A stretch of 64,000 bases of DNA, taken from the NCBI RefSeq assembly GCF_010993955.1, contig NZ_WIXL01000005.1, positions 62,001 to 126,000 of the forward strand, given 5' to 3'. Positions 19,341 to 27,608 of the stretch are shown one piece after another (position 1 is the first letter of the stretch; each line of letters begins with the position of its first letter). The notes under the pieces are model-generated. The model saw only the letters and a list, made by a program, of their open reading frames with translations, made no database searches and was not told where the DNA came from. Both the position numbers and the translations under genes were made by a program. Origin of the DNA: Oceanobacillus halotolerans. Its GTDB lineage: Bacteria > Bacillota > Bacilli > Bacillales > Amphibacillaceae.

Positions 19341-20317
19341 GACTTATTCCATCCTTTCTCATAATTAAATGAATCATCCCACTGTTTTACTTTTTCAACG
19401 ATCCGTAATTTAGCCGATCTTGACCGTCGATTTTGCTCTAATTCACCCTCATCTGGAATAATTGGTTTCTTCGTAATAAGCTTAAAAGGAGCTTGGTGTG
19501 TTTCTGGTATAACTGGTAAATTTCTTGGTACTTCTTTCGGTGTACTCCACTTCTTAAAGGCTTGTTTACAAAGGCGATCTTCTAACGAATGAAATGTTAT
19601 CACGACGATTCGTCCACCAATATCAACGATTCGTGCAGCTTGGTGTAACGTATCATTGAAAGCACCTAATTCATCATTTACGGCAATACGTAGCGCCTGA
19701 AATATGCGCTTTGCTGGATGCCCGCCTTTCCTTCTAGCTGGGGCTGGAATGGCATCTTTAATAATATTCACTAACTCATGTGTGGTCGTGATTGCTTTAT
19801 TTTGCCGATATGCCTCAATTTTCCTAGCAATCTGCTTTGAAAATTTCTCTTCCCCATATCGTATAAAAATCTTCATCATGTCATTAAAAGACCATGTATT
19901 GACAATATCATAGGCACTTAAAGATTGTTCCTGATTCATCCGCATATCCAGTTTGGCATCGTGTTGATAACTAAATCCCCTTTCACCTCGATCTAATTGT
20001 GGTGAAGAAACTCCTAAATCAAATAATATTCCGTCAATTGAAGTTATATTTCGACGTTCAAGTTCCTCTTCTATCTCTCGAAAATTTGCATGAATATATG
20101 TAATCCGATCTTCATATTCCCGTAATCGTTGTTTGGCTGCTTCTAGTGCATCCGTATCTTGGTCAAATCCAATTAAATGGCCTTTTTCGCTTAATTCAGT
20201 TGCAATTTGAAATGAATGTCCTCCACCACCAAGCGTACAATCCACATATGTACCGCTTGGATTAAGTTGAAGTCCGTCCATTACCTCGTCTCGCAATACA
20301 CTATAATGTTCAAACAT
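19337..20317 (-). CDS. rsmH: 16S rRNA (cytosine(1402)-N(4))-methyltransferase RsmH
   Basis: SAM-dependent methyltransferase (MraW) modifying C1402 in the ribosomal P site. SAM-binding motif [11 protein letters not shown] near residue 24, [15 protein letters not shown] and RGFSYQ, and the C-terminal [10 protein letters not shown] are family hallmarks. ATG 20317 gives 326 residues and aligns with the usual MF-H start; ATG/GTG-rich sequence upstream leaves 20329 as an alternative. Second gene of the mraZ-rsmH-ftsL-pbpB block. Confidence 0.96.
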   Translation of the reverse strand: MFEHYSVLRDEVMDGLQLNPSGTYVDCTLGGGGHSFQIATELSEKGHLIGFDQDTDALEAAKQRLREYEDRITYIHANFREIEEELERRNITSIDGILFDLGVSSPQLDRGERGFSYQHDAKLDMRMNQEQSLSAYDIVNTWSFNDMMKIFIRYGEEKFSKQIARKIEAYRQNKAITTTHELVNIIKDAIPAPARRKGGHPAKRIFQALRIAVNDELGAFNDTLHQAARIVDIGGRIVVITFHSLEDRLCKQAFKKWSTPKEVPRNLPVIPETHQAPFKLITKKPIIPDEGELEQNRRSRSAKLRIVEKVKQWDDSFNYEKGWNKS

Positions 20318-20354
20318 AGATGTCATCACTTCTTTCTTAGTGTGTGTTTTTCAA

Positions 20355-20786
20355 CTAAATATCAAAATCCAAAAGATTTTCGGCGATCTCTGAAAAGGAT
20401 TCCTCTGAGTCATCAAAGTATTCTTCCCAATTTTCACTAGCCCAGAATTCAATACGGTTAGAAACACCAATAACAACACATTCTTTCTCTAGTGTTGCAT
20501 AGTTCCGTAATGGTTGTGGAATATTTATTCTACCCTGTTTATCCACTTCACATTCCACAGCACCAGAAAAGAAAAACCTTGTAAAAGCTCTAGCATCTTT
20601 TTTGGTTAGGGGGAGTTTTTTTAATTTGGCTTCTAAAAGTGTCCATTCTTTCATGGGATAAGCAAACAAACATTTGTCAAGTCCACGGGTGACAATAAAT
20701 TGTTCTCCCAACTCTTCACGAAACTTTGCTGGGACAATAATTCTGCCTTTTGTATCAATGTTATGTTGAAATTCACCCATGAACAT
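20355..20786 (-). CDS. mraZ: Transcriptional regulator MraZ
   Basis: DNA-binding regulator of the dcw cluster, made of two SpoVT/AbrB-like domains, each with a DxKGR-type motif: [17 protein letters not shown] near 10 and [14 protein letters not shown] near 82. The protein forms rings and represses its own operon in other bacteria. Length 143 matches B. subtilis, including the C-terminal [11 protein letters not shown]. The GGAG before ATG 20786 is close; the second in-frame ATG (20780) is better spaced. Four GTGG repeats upstream are a likely operator (separate entry). Confidence 0.96.
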   Translation of the reverse strand: MFMGEFQHNIDTKGRIIVPAKFREELGEQFIVTRGLDKCLFAYPMKEWTLLEAKLKKLPLTKKDARAFTRFFFSGAVECEVDKQGRINIPQPLRNYATLEKECVVIGVSNRIEFWASENWEEYFDDSEESFSEIAENLLDFDI

Positions 20787-20818
20787 AGACTCCGCCCCAC
20801 TTTCATGGTTTTATCTTA

Positions 20819-20851
20819 CCACATCCCCCCACATTTCACCACCAAAACCAC
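20819..20851 (-). promoter_or_regulatory. Candidate MraZ operator: four GTGG repeats
   Basis: On the minus strand GTGG occurs four times at starts 20851, 20842, 20832 and 20822, with 9-, 10- and 10-base phasing, 33 to 65 bases upstream of mraZ. MraZ is known to bind short G-rich direct repeats spaced by about one helical turn. The repeat pattern is directly visible; the assignment as an operator is inferred. No convincing -35/-10 pair was found around it. Confidence 0.55.
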
Positions 20852-20903
20852 CATCAATTTTTCTATATAGGACAAAACAGTACTCTAGACCTATTTTAAA
20901 AAG

Positions 20904-20952
20904 AGCAAAAAAAGCTGTTATTCTCAGGCAAACTGCTGAGAATAACAGCTTT
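20904..20952 (-). terminator. Rho-independent terminator of bshC
   Basis: Perfect 17-bp stem AAAGCTGTTATTCTCAG / CTGAGAATAACAGCTTT (936-952 and 911-927) with an 8-base loop, followed on the minus strand by TTTTTTTG. It lies 53 bases after bshC and upstream of the mraZ promoter region, so it insulates the dcw operon. Confidence 0.9.
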
Positions 20953-21004
20953 CACATCATCATTAATCAATCTGGTGGTGAAGAGTGGTAGGTAGTGTAT
21001 AAGT

Positions 21005-22636
21005 CTACAAATAAATAACATAATGGTCATTTTCAAATGAACAAGATTCTTTAGCTAATTGTTGAATGAATTCAGTACCATACTGGTTAATCCAATGAAA
21101 GATATTCCAAACCCTTTCCTGTAAACCAGATTCGGGATGTACTGCTAATTGTATTGCATCATATTCTCGTAATCCATGTGCGTATTTCTCTTCTAATGCT
21201 TTTTGAATACGCTTTTCTAAAAACTCAATATCACGTTGTAAATAATACAAATTTTTATCTGCTAACTCACCGACATCCGAACGAATGGATTTAGCCACAT
21301 CCCGTAAAGGACGATGAACATCACGTACAGCTTCTTTAACTTGGTTAGCAAGTTGATCAAGTGGTGGATTACTTTGAGATGATAACCAGTATGTTTTATC
21401 AACTTTAACCCCATAATTAATTGCCTTTTCGCTTGAAATAGTATGCTTGGCCATCGCTTTTTTAATATTCCGGTCTATAAAGGTAAACGATAATCGTGGA
21501 ACAACTGGTGGCATTGTTAATTGTAACGCTTCAAAACATGGTTTCAAAACAGACCAATAGCCAATTTCACCTGGTCCACCAATAAAAGCTAATGATGGAA
21601 ATAACATGTCTTGCATTAGCGGTCGGGTTACGACGTTATTACTCAACACTTTAGGGTTGTTCCTTGCGATGTCAGTTAACTCTTTTGTTGTAAATCGGAC
21701 TTCATTTTGTTTACCTACCCAGTCTCCCTGTTCATTTCGTTCCAATAAAATCCGTTCACCATCTAAGTGATAGAATAAATGCCCATTAGTTGGTTCAACA
21801 TCAAGTGAAATCGCATACCCAGCACGTTTCAGCTCTTGGGTTAAATCAGATACCTTCTTACTAAATTGTGGTTGTTTTTCAATTATTTGTTCGAAATAAT
21901 CTGCTTCAAGTTCCCTTACTTGAGGATTACCTGAATCAATTAAAACTAATCCTTCTTCTGAAAATAGCTGATGAATAATCCTGGCAAAGAAGTCTACATA
22001 AGTATTCGATTCTTCTACACATTCTTGTAAACTAGTTCTTAATGTTTTCGTGAATTCCGTTTCTTCTAATTGTTTAAAAAGCGTATCTAACCATTTAGTA
22101 GCTTGTTGTTTATCTAATGAAATATGAGAAATAGAACGCTTTTCGTACACAGGTTGTCCAATTGAAAACTTTTGCATCCTTGATTCATCTGGATCTGGTA
22201 GATAGACGTGATTAATTTCACCATAATCATGATCTTCACCCGCAATCCAAAATACAGGTATAACCGGAATCTCTAATACTTCCTCTTGCTGTTTTGAAAA
22301 CTGAATAATAGAAATAATTTTATTTATTGTATACATCGGCCCTGTTAGTAACCCAGCTTGTTGTCCACCAATCACAACAACACTTTGTTCATCTTTTAAC
22401 CGTTCAATATTTTCTTTTGTAGCTTCTGGAGCACCCCATTGTTGATTCAACGTATATAACGCATTCGCCAATGCTTCCCGTTTATAGGATTGTTTATGTA
22501 AATCTTTTACTCTATTTTGATAGGTAGATGTTTTATATGGATTGTAATGAAAAAATTCCATGACAGCTTGTGATTGTTCACGATAATCCATTATAAATCT
22601 ATTTTGTTTAAATAATTGGATGGGATCCATCTGCAT
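21005..22636 (-). CDS. bshC: Putative cysteine ligase BshC (bacillithiol biosynthesis)
   Basis: Predicted to add cysteine to glucosaminyl-malate in the last step of bacillithiol synthesis (former YllA). The N-terminal half has the nucleotide-fold stretch QSVVVIGGQQAGLLTGPMYT. The middle has VIPVFWIAGEDHDYGEINH, a strongly conserved family block, and a coiled-coil region lies near the C-terminus. Length 543 is typical. The chosen start, ATG 22636, has no strong ribosome-binding site (AGGAGCATG lies close by). As in B. subtilis it lies directly upstream of mraZ. Confidence 0.93.
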   Translation of the reverse strand: MQMDPIQLFKQNRFIMDYREQSQAVMEFFHYNPYKTSTYQNRVKDLHKQSYKREALANALYTLNQQWGAPEATKENIERLKDEQSVVVIGGQQAGLLTGPMYTINKIISIIQFSKQQEEVLEIPVIPVFWIAGEDHDYGEINHVYLPDPDESRMQKFSIGQPVYEKRSISHISLDKQQATKWLDTLFKQLEETEFTKTLRTSLQECVEESNTYVDFFARIIHQLFSEEGLVLIDSGNPQVRELEADYFEQIIEKQPQFSKKVSDLTQELKRAGYAISLDVEPTNGHLFYHLDGERILLERNEQGDWVGKQNEVRFTTKELTDIARNNPKVLSNNVVTRPLMQDMLFPSLAFIGGPGEIGYWSVLKPCFEALQLTMPPVVPRLSFTFIDRNIKKAMAKHTISSEKAINYGVKVDKTYWLSSQSNPPLDQLANQVKEAVRDVHRPLRDVAKSIRSDVGELADKNLYYLQRDIEFLEKRIQKALEEKYAHGLREYDAIQLAVHPESGLQERVWNIFHWINQYGTEFIQQLAKESCSFENDHYVIYL

Positions 22637-22770
22637 ATAGACATGCTCCTTTTACAAATTAAAATATATATTCTTTCTGTATTTTACCTAATTGCACTAT
22701 GAATTGCATGTATTCTGTTTTAAAAGTAAATTATTTCTATAAAGTTATGTTTTTCCATTATAAATCTTCA

Positions 22771-23207
22771 TGAATAGTTGATGTATAATGTGCAATAAAT
22801 GCTCCGTTAATTTCCGCTCCGGACAGTCGCTTTCCGCAGGCACGGCCTCAGCCTCCTCGGAAGAAGACCACTTCCTGTGGGGTCTTCGGACACGTGCTTT
22901 TCCTGCAGGAGTCGACTGTCCTACGCTCCAATCAACTAGTATATTAGCAATAGCAATGATTAGAAAGAGGACAACACACATAAGCGAAGGAAAAACACGA
23001 AGACTCCTGCGGGAAGTAGGAGATCGGTGAGACCCCACAGGGTGCTAGCCCGAGGAGGCTCACTACTCCCCCGCGGTAAAGAAGACACTGTGAAAACATA
23101 AGTTTGAACAGATGTGCACTTATGCCCCTGGTGAAAGCGTATTGTTTTTCCGTAGCGAAGCTATGTGCTTATCCTAACTACTGCACATAATATAGATTAT
23201 GCGATGT
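22771..23207. repeat. Mosaic intergenic repeat, copy C
   Basis: Left end TGAATAGTTGATGTATAATG (22771-22790) and right end CTGCACATAATATAGATTATG are related inverted termini of the family. The interior holds CAGGAGTCGACTGTCCTACG and an inverted GACTCCTGCGGG, plus the shared block TTTGAACAGATGTGCACTTA ... GGTGAAAGCG at 23103-23140 in reverse orientation. It fills the gap between bshC and the DUF3397 gene, where B. subtilis has ylbQ (panE-like). No gene seen. Confidence 0.8.
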
Positions 23208-23251
23208 TAAGAATGAAACAAAGCATAAGAAAAGAGTTTATATGTACATTC

Positions 23252-23629
23252 CTAAACAGCTTTTTGAACAATGCCGACTAAAATTAGAATAATGTACAAT
23301 ACATTAAATAACAGAAAACATAATCGCCAAAAAAACCGAAATGCTTTCTTAAATACAACTTCTGATTGCTTTTTCCATTGTATAATAATAATGAAAGATA
23401 ATAAACTTAATAAAATAATTAGAATAATCCCCACTAATTGTTGTGCAAAAATAACTTGAAATGCTACTAATACAGCAAGGATATAGAAAACAGTTGTCCA
23501 ATTAACTGCGATATGTATTCCTTTCCATTTGCGCTTCGTAATAGCCTTTGCTACGAGATAGATCACTACCGTCATTATATATGGAACAACGATCATACTT
23601 GCTAATAGATAAGTAAACAATGTCAACAT
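23252..23629 (-). CDS. DUF3397 family membrane protein
   Basis: Small integral membrane protein with about four hydrophobic segments separated by basic stretches (AKAITKRKWKG and WKKQSEVVFKKAFRFFWR). I recognise it as DUF3397, which commonly lies next to bshC in Bacillaceae; its function is unknown. ATG 23629 starts directly at the first membrane segment (MLTLFTYLLASM) and gives 125 residues. The frame extends to 23671, but the upstream residues are polar and untypical. It is bounded by repeat copy C downstream and ylbP (divergent) upstream. Confidence 0.7.
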   Translation of the reverse strand: MLTLFTYLLASMIVVPYIMTVVIYLVAKAITKRKWKGIHIAVNWTTVFYILAVLVAFQVIFAQQLVGIILIILLSLLSFIIIIQWKKQSEVVFKKAFRFFWRLCFLLFNVLYIILILVGIVQKAV

Positions 23630-23860
23630 GCTGTTATTTTTCCCCTTCTCAATGTCACATACCAAAAACACTGTCTAATCATAACGCAAGAATCCCAGTC
23701 ATGACAAGACCTCCAACATGATCATGTTGGAAGAAACCAAAGGAGCTAACCATCCATACAATAAAGAACGATTATTCTGCTATTTCATTCTTTTAATATT
23801 TATATTATAATGAAGAAAGTTAAAAACGAAAATTTTTCTGACTTCTAAGGGGGAGTTCCA

Positions 23861-24337
23861 ATGCAAACGCTCAAGGTGGAAAAATTATTAATTAATTATA
23901 AAACGTTGGATGAGTTTAAGCGCTTTAGCGAATATGGAAATCAAGAATTATCAATGTTAGAAGACCTCCAAAATAATATGATTGAAAATAACAGTGATTC
24001 TCCATTTTATGGAATATATTATGGAAATGCATTAGTAGCTAGAATGAGTTTGTATAAAGTTTCCCAAAAATATGATCGCTATTTTGAACCACCCCAAGAT
24101 TATGTTGTGCTTTGGAAACTAGAAGTTTTACCAGATTATCGTGGAAAAGGCTTCGGAAAGGCCTTAGTAGACTACGCCAAAAGCTATAACCTCCCTATTA
24201 AAACTGATCCTCGGATTAACTCCCATGGGTTCTGGGAAAAAATGGGATTCCAAAAGGCAAAATATGATATGGAAAGAGATCTTGGTGAAAATCCGCTTAT
24301 TTGGATGCCTGACGGGGTTCAGGAAACAGAACATTAA
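23861..24337 (+). CDS. ylbP: GNAT family N-acetyltransferase YlbP
   Basis: Acetyl-CoA-dependent acyltransferase fold. The acetyl-CoA pyrophosphate-binding motif LEVLPDYRGKGFGKALVDY is at residues 87-105, followed by HGFWEKMGFQKA. The substrate is unknown. The 158-residue protein matches B. subtilis YlbP in size, in context (beside gerR/ylbO) and in the conserved N-terminus VEKLLINYKTLDEF. ATG 23861 follows AAGGGGGAG. It is convergent with gerR across a shared terminator. Confidence 0.88.
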   Translation: MQTLKVEKLLINYKTLDEFKRFSEYGNQELSMLEDLQNNMIENNSDSPFYGIYYGNALVARMSLYKVSQKYDRYFEPPQDYVVLWKLEVLPDYRGKGFGKALVDYAKSYNLPIKTDPRINSHGFWEKMGFQKAKYDMERDLGENPLIWMPDGVQETEH

Positions 24338-24401
24338 AACATAATACAAGCGCAAGCAACCACTTGGTTAGGAAATACGGAATGGACCATAGGAGAATAA
24401 T

Positions 24402-24434
24402 AAAAGACATGAATCATTATTCATGTCTTTTTCT
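24402..24434. terminator. Bidirectional terminator between ylbP and gerR
   Basis: Perfect stem AAAAGACATGAAT / ATTCATGTCTTTT with a CATT loop, flanked by T-runs on both strands. It can end both converging transcripts. Confidence 0.9.
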
Positions 24435-24462
24435 TACGTATTCACAAAAAAAAACGAAAAGC

Positions 24463-24954
24463 CTACGCTTGACCTTGTTGCTTCGCTGAGACCCAATTCC
24501 ACAACTTCCCCATTTCTTCCCATGCCTGTTTGTATTGGTTTAATTGCTCTTTTAACATTTCATTTTCCTTTTGTAAATGACGAATAATTTCTTCCTGCTC
24601 TTGTTTAGATATTTGACTCCCATTGTTGAAATCTGTTTTCATTTTTTCCAACAATGAAATAGCTGTTTCAATTGGATCATCCTGATGAGTTCCATTGTGA
24701 AAGGTCATATCATGTATATAACTTCTTCCACCCTTTTTTCTTTCTTCTTTTGCTAATTCTATTGCGTCCTGATAATCTTTTCGAATCGTTGCATTCCACC
24801 TGAATCCACAAGCAGCAGGTGTTCTAGATAATTTCCTTGCCACCTCTTTGAATGCTTCTAACTGTGTTTTTCCTTCTCTAATATAACGAAGCACGGTTTC
24901 GGCTAACATAATGTCTTCATCTTTTGTCCAAGCATCTTGACGCGTTGCATCCAT
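24463..24954 (-). CDS. gerR: RsfA/GerR family sporulation transcription regulator (YlbO)
   Basis: Myb/SANT-like DNA-binding N-terminus (TRQDAWTKDEDIMLAETVLR near 3-22, TPAACGFRWNATIRKDY near 45-61) followed by a C-terminal coiled coil (about 100-145). In B. subtilis GerR (YlbO) is made under sigma-E and modulates mother-cell genes; the related RsfA acts in the forespore. Position beside ylbP and rpmF argues for GerR. Start ATG 24954 follows AAGGAGTG. A minus-strand CATACATT at 24989-24982 fits a sigma-E -10 box, but I see no matching -35. Confidence 0.82.
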   Translation of the reverse strand: MDATRQDAWTKDEDIMLAETVLRYIREGKTQLEAFKEVARKLSRTPAACGFRWNATIRKDYQDAIELAKEERKKGGRSYIHDMTFHNGTHQDDPIETAISLLEKMKTDFNNGSQISKQEQEEIIRHLQKENEMLKEQLNQYKQAWEEMGKLWNWVSAKQQGQA

Positions 24955-25031
24955 ATTATCACTCCTTATTCATTTGATATAAATGTATGCAACAAATAAG
25001 GATGATAGAATGCAAACGTATTTTATTTTAG

Positions 25032-25781
25032 CTATTTTCGTGATAAAAACCGTTCTACCGCTTGTTTATGTTCTGTTGTATCCCATAACGTTGCACAATC
25101 TCTTACTTCTTCATCCATTTGTGCTGATAGTCCAATCATTGATAGTTTTTTCTTATATTGTTTTTTAAATAGGTACATTTGCTTTAACGATTTTTGTATG
25201 TATGGCTTTAGTAGTTTTTCCAGATCATCTATTTCATCAGACGGAATGATACGATGGATCCATCCTTGTTGTTGTAAGTAGGAAGCACTGTACATACCCG
25301 CCTCTACAAGCCATTGATATGCTATACTAGGATGGAGTTTTTCATATAAAAGAACCCCGCCACCCCACCCAGGCATAATCCCTAGTTTTGATTGAACAAA
25401 CCCAAATGTTGTATTTTCTTTTGCCAATCTAAAATCACAAGCAGTGGCCAGCTCACATCCCCCACCGTAAGCATCCCCATTTAGTAAACAAATAGTAGGT
25501 ACTGGAAATGAAGCAATTCCATATAATACTTCTTTCATATCGTATAAATTGCGAAATGCTTCGTCTGATGTTAAGTTTCCATGCAAATGATTAAGGTCCC
25601 CACCAGCACAAAATGTTTGATCACCGCTACCAGTTATTACTAAACATTTAATATCCATTTCTTTTACTTGCTCAATTGCTTCTTTTAGCTGTTTCGCCAT
25701 TCCAAGTGATATTGCATTCCGTTTAGCTGGACGATTTAAGCGAATAATTGCATAATCTTTCTTTTTTTCAACTAGAATCAT
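25032..25781 (-). CDS. Enoyl-CoA hydratase/isomerase family protein
   Basis: Crotonase-fold protein. N-terminal YAIIRLNRPAKRNAISLGMA (about 10-29), oxyanion-hole segments FCAGGDLNHLHG and GDAYGGGCELATACDFRLA, and FGFVQSKLGIMPGWGG. These support acyl-CoA binding; the exact reaction (hydratase, isomerase or hydrolase) cannot be told from sequence. ATG 25781 gives 249 residues and matches the domain start; the frame extends to 25835. It has no counterpart between gerR and rpmF in B. subtilis, so it may be a lineage-specific insertion. Confidence 0.85.
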   Translation of the reverse strand: MILVEKKKDYAIIRLNRPAKRNAISLGMAKQLKEAIEQVKEMDIKCLVITGSGDQTFCAGGDLNHLHGNLTSDEAFRNLYDMKEVLYGIASFPVPTICLLNGDAYGGGCELATACDFRLAKENTTFGFVQSKLGIMPGWGGGVLLYEKLHPSIAYQWLVEAGMYSASYLQQQGWIHRIIPSDEIDDLEKLLKPYIQKSLKQMYLFKKQYKKKLSMIGLSAQMDEEVRDCATLWDTTEHKQAVERFLSRK

Positions 25782-26513
25782 CGTTCTCCATACTCCTTTT
25801 TCACTTTTGTGATCTATTATACAGATTTCTTCCACTATTTTCTAAAGGCACTTTTCGCATTCTTTGTTGCTTTTTCTTACCATCAGAGTTGAAGTAAATT
25901 GCGACGTAACTAAACGCAGTTAATTTTCCACTTCGGACAAGTAATTCACTTTCTTTCGACGGGAATTAGTTTGCTATCAATGTTGACATAACGTATATAA
26001 CGGAACGAGGGTCCACGGCTATGCTCCAAACGGGGTTTTTCGGCAAATAACGGAATGACGATTCATCCATAAAATTAGGTCTGGTCCTCGTTCCGCTAAT
26101 AGCGAAAACAGCCTTACATCTATAGGAATTTCATATTACTCTAAAATCTAAAAAGTAGAAGACATGATAAATGAAGTCAAGCATGAAAAAGAAAAATTTT
26201 TTTAAACAACAAATGGAGAATGTTAAACAAGAGACGGACAGCCCTGCCCTGCATTAATAAATGATGTTGTCAATACGGGATTTGAACAGTATCTAGGACA
26301 TAACGAAAGCCTTATGAAGATTATCCACTACACCTCTCCAGGAAGCTGTACGCGTTAATAAAGATGGAAAACATGGATCAATTTAGACAAATTATCACAG
26401 AAGGATGAAGGGACAGGACCTTTTTCATCTACATCTTTTTGTAAAAGGACCCTGTCCCTATAGCCATTAAAACCATAGAAAGTATCACCTTACGCAACAT
26501 TCTTTATTAAAAT
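25782..26513. other. Gene-poor region with inverted repeats and decayed sequence
   Basis: No credible gene. It holds the 26-kb inverted repeat (26001-26095), a 28-codon frame at 26174-26260 (MKSSMKKKNFFKQQ...) without a recognisable family, and a possible protein remnant around 26270-26340. An imperfect inverted repeat at 26408-26461 pairs AGGGACAGGACCTTTTT with AAAAGGACCCTGTCCCT. Confidence 0.5.
26001..26095. repeat. Inverted repeat CGGAACGAGG / CCTCGTTCCG
   Basis: Arms at 26001-26010 and 26086-26095, extendable to about 16 bp (TAACGGAACGAGGGTCC against GGTCCTCGTTCCGCTA), enclose 75 bp. This looks like a small MITE-like or structured repeat. Only one copy is in the window. Confidence 0.5.
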
Positions 26514-26626
26514 AGCTGTTTTCTAAAAGAATATTGTTTTTCAAGCATGAGTCTTAATCAATCGTTCATATAAACAATTCATTAAGTTTCGTACCTAAAA
26601 AGCAACAATCTTTTAGAAAACAGCCT
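26514..26626. repeat. 113-bp palindromic minimal form of the mosaic repeat family
   Basis: Left arm GCTGTTTTCTAAAAGAATATTG and right arm CAACAATCTTTTAGAAAACAGC are inverted complements. The inner part in reverse (GAAACTTAATGAATTGTTTAT) matches the inner terminus of copy A (GAAGCTTAATGAATAGTTTC). It therefore looks like two family termini joined back to back without the interior blocks. Confidence 0.75.
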
Positions 26627-26637
26627 AGCCAAACAAA

Positions 26638-26667
26638 AAACAGATCACGATTTTATGGTGATCTGTT
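26638..26667 (-). terminator. Rho-independent terminator of ylbN-rpmF
   Basis: Minus-strand stem ACAGATCAC / GTGATCTGT followed by TTTTTTG, ten bases after the rpmF stop codon. Confidence 0.88.
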
Positions 26668-26676
26668 CTCTATTTA

Positions 26677-26850
26677 TTACTTATTAACAACTTCTTTACC
26701 ATCATAATGTCCACAAGATTTACAAACATGGTGTGGCTTTGTTAGTTCACCACAATTTGAACATTCTACCATGCCAGGTACATGTAGTTTTTTGTGTGTA
26801 CGACGTTGGTTCTTAACTTTTTTTGACGTTCTTCTTTTTGGTACTGCCAT
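26677..26850 (-). CDS. rpmF: 50S ribosomal protein L32
   Basis: 57-residue ribosomal protein beginning [20 protein letters not shown]. It carries a zinc-ribbon of two Cys pairs (CSNCGE and CKSCGH), so this is the zinc-binding form of L32. ATG 26850 is preceded by AAGGAGGTG. It follows ylbN by 39 bases in the conserved ylbN-rpmF operon, and a terminator follows immediately. Confidence 0.97.
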   Translation of the reverse strand: MAVPKRRTSKKVKNQRRTHKKLHVPGMVECSNCGELTKPHHVCKSCGHYDGKEVVNK

Positions 26851-26889
26851 GACTTACACCTCCTTCAAAAGATGAAAGCAAACAATTGC

Positions 26890-27420
26890 TTATTTTTCTT
26901 CTTTATTATCCTTTAGCAAGGCTTCCAGTTTTTGTAAGCGCGGATCTGTTTTCTTCTCTTGATTATTCTCAGTTGTGAATTCCCATCCATCCCCACTTCT
27001 TTTTGTTTCTTCTGGAGATTTTGCATCTTCACTAAAGACCCGGAAAGGCACCTCTAACAAAATGTTTTCTTTTATATAAGGGGTTAAATCAATCACATCC
27101 CCTTCAACTGGATGAATTTCATTATCCGCCTCTTCTTTACTATAATAAGGGGATGTAGAGAATATTTCGCGTGCTTGTATATGAAACGGATATGGAACAT
27201 CCACTAAAGTACGTGCACAAGGCAAGATCATTTCCCCAGTTATCTGAAATGAAAAAGTAATTTGTTCCCCGTGAAGTGAACAATTACCATCAACCATGAC
27301 AGAGCTAATTTGTCGGATATCATTATTCATGGATTCTAATTCAGACACATCTACCTTATTTTCAAATGTGAAAGGTTCATTATAGGCACTTTTCCTAATT
27401 TCACTTAATGTAAACTTCAT
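26890..27420 (-). CDS. ylbN: YceD/DUF177 family protein YlbN
   Basis: DUF177 protein, the conserved partner of rpmF in most bacteria; linked to 23S rRNA accumulation in other species. The central motif CARTLVDVPYPFHIQAREIF is present, but the second cysteine of the usual CxxC-type pair is not obvious; another Cys is at GNCSLHGEQ. ATG 27420 follows GAGGTGAT and gives 176 residues; an upstream GTG (27429) is less likely. A clear sigma-A promoter lies just upstream. Confidence 0.9.
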   Translation of the reverse strand: MKFTLSEIRKSAYNEPFTFENKVDVSELESMNNDIRQISSVMVDGNCSLHGEQITFSFQITGEMILPCARTLVDVPYPFHIQAREIFSTSPYYSKEEADNEIHPVEGDVIDLTPYIKENILLEVPFRVFSEDAKSPEETKRSGDGWEFTTENNQEKKTDPRLQKLEALLKDNKEEK

Positions 27421-27447
27421 TATTATCACCTCAAGGCAACAAGAGTA

Positions 27448-27476
27448 ATTTTAAAAGAAAAGTAGACTTTTGTCAA
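27448..27476 (-). promoter_or_regulatory. Sigma-A promoter of ylbN-rpmF
   Basis: Minus strand TTGACA (476-471), 17-base spacer, TAAAAT (453-448), 28 bases upstream of the ylbN start. Near-consensus vegetative promoter, as expected for a ribosomal protein operon. Confidence 0.8.
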
Positions 27477-27608
27477 CATATTTTCTTTACAGATATATAC
27501 AATTAGCATTCCCTACTGAATTTATAATAACCATAGAACAGTTCTACATGCGCTTATATCTATTTTTTGATAAACTAAAGCCAATAACAGTAGGATAGGA
27601 GGGAAAAA

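Noticed and set aside
22745-23038. 97-codon minus-strand and 80-codon plus-strand frames in repeat copy C
   Set aside because: Overlap each other on a palindromic repeat; both are by-products of GC-richer inverted sequence.
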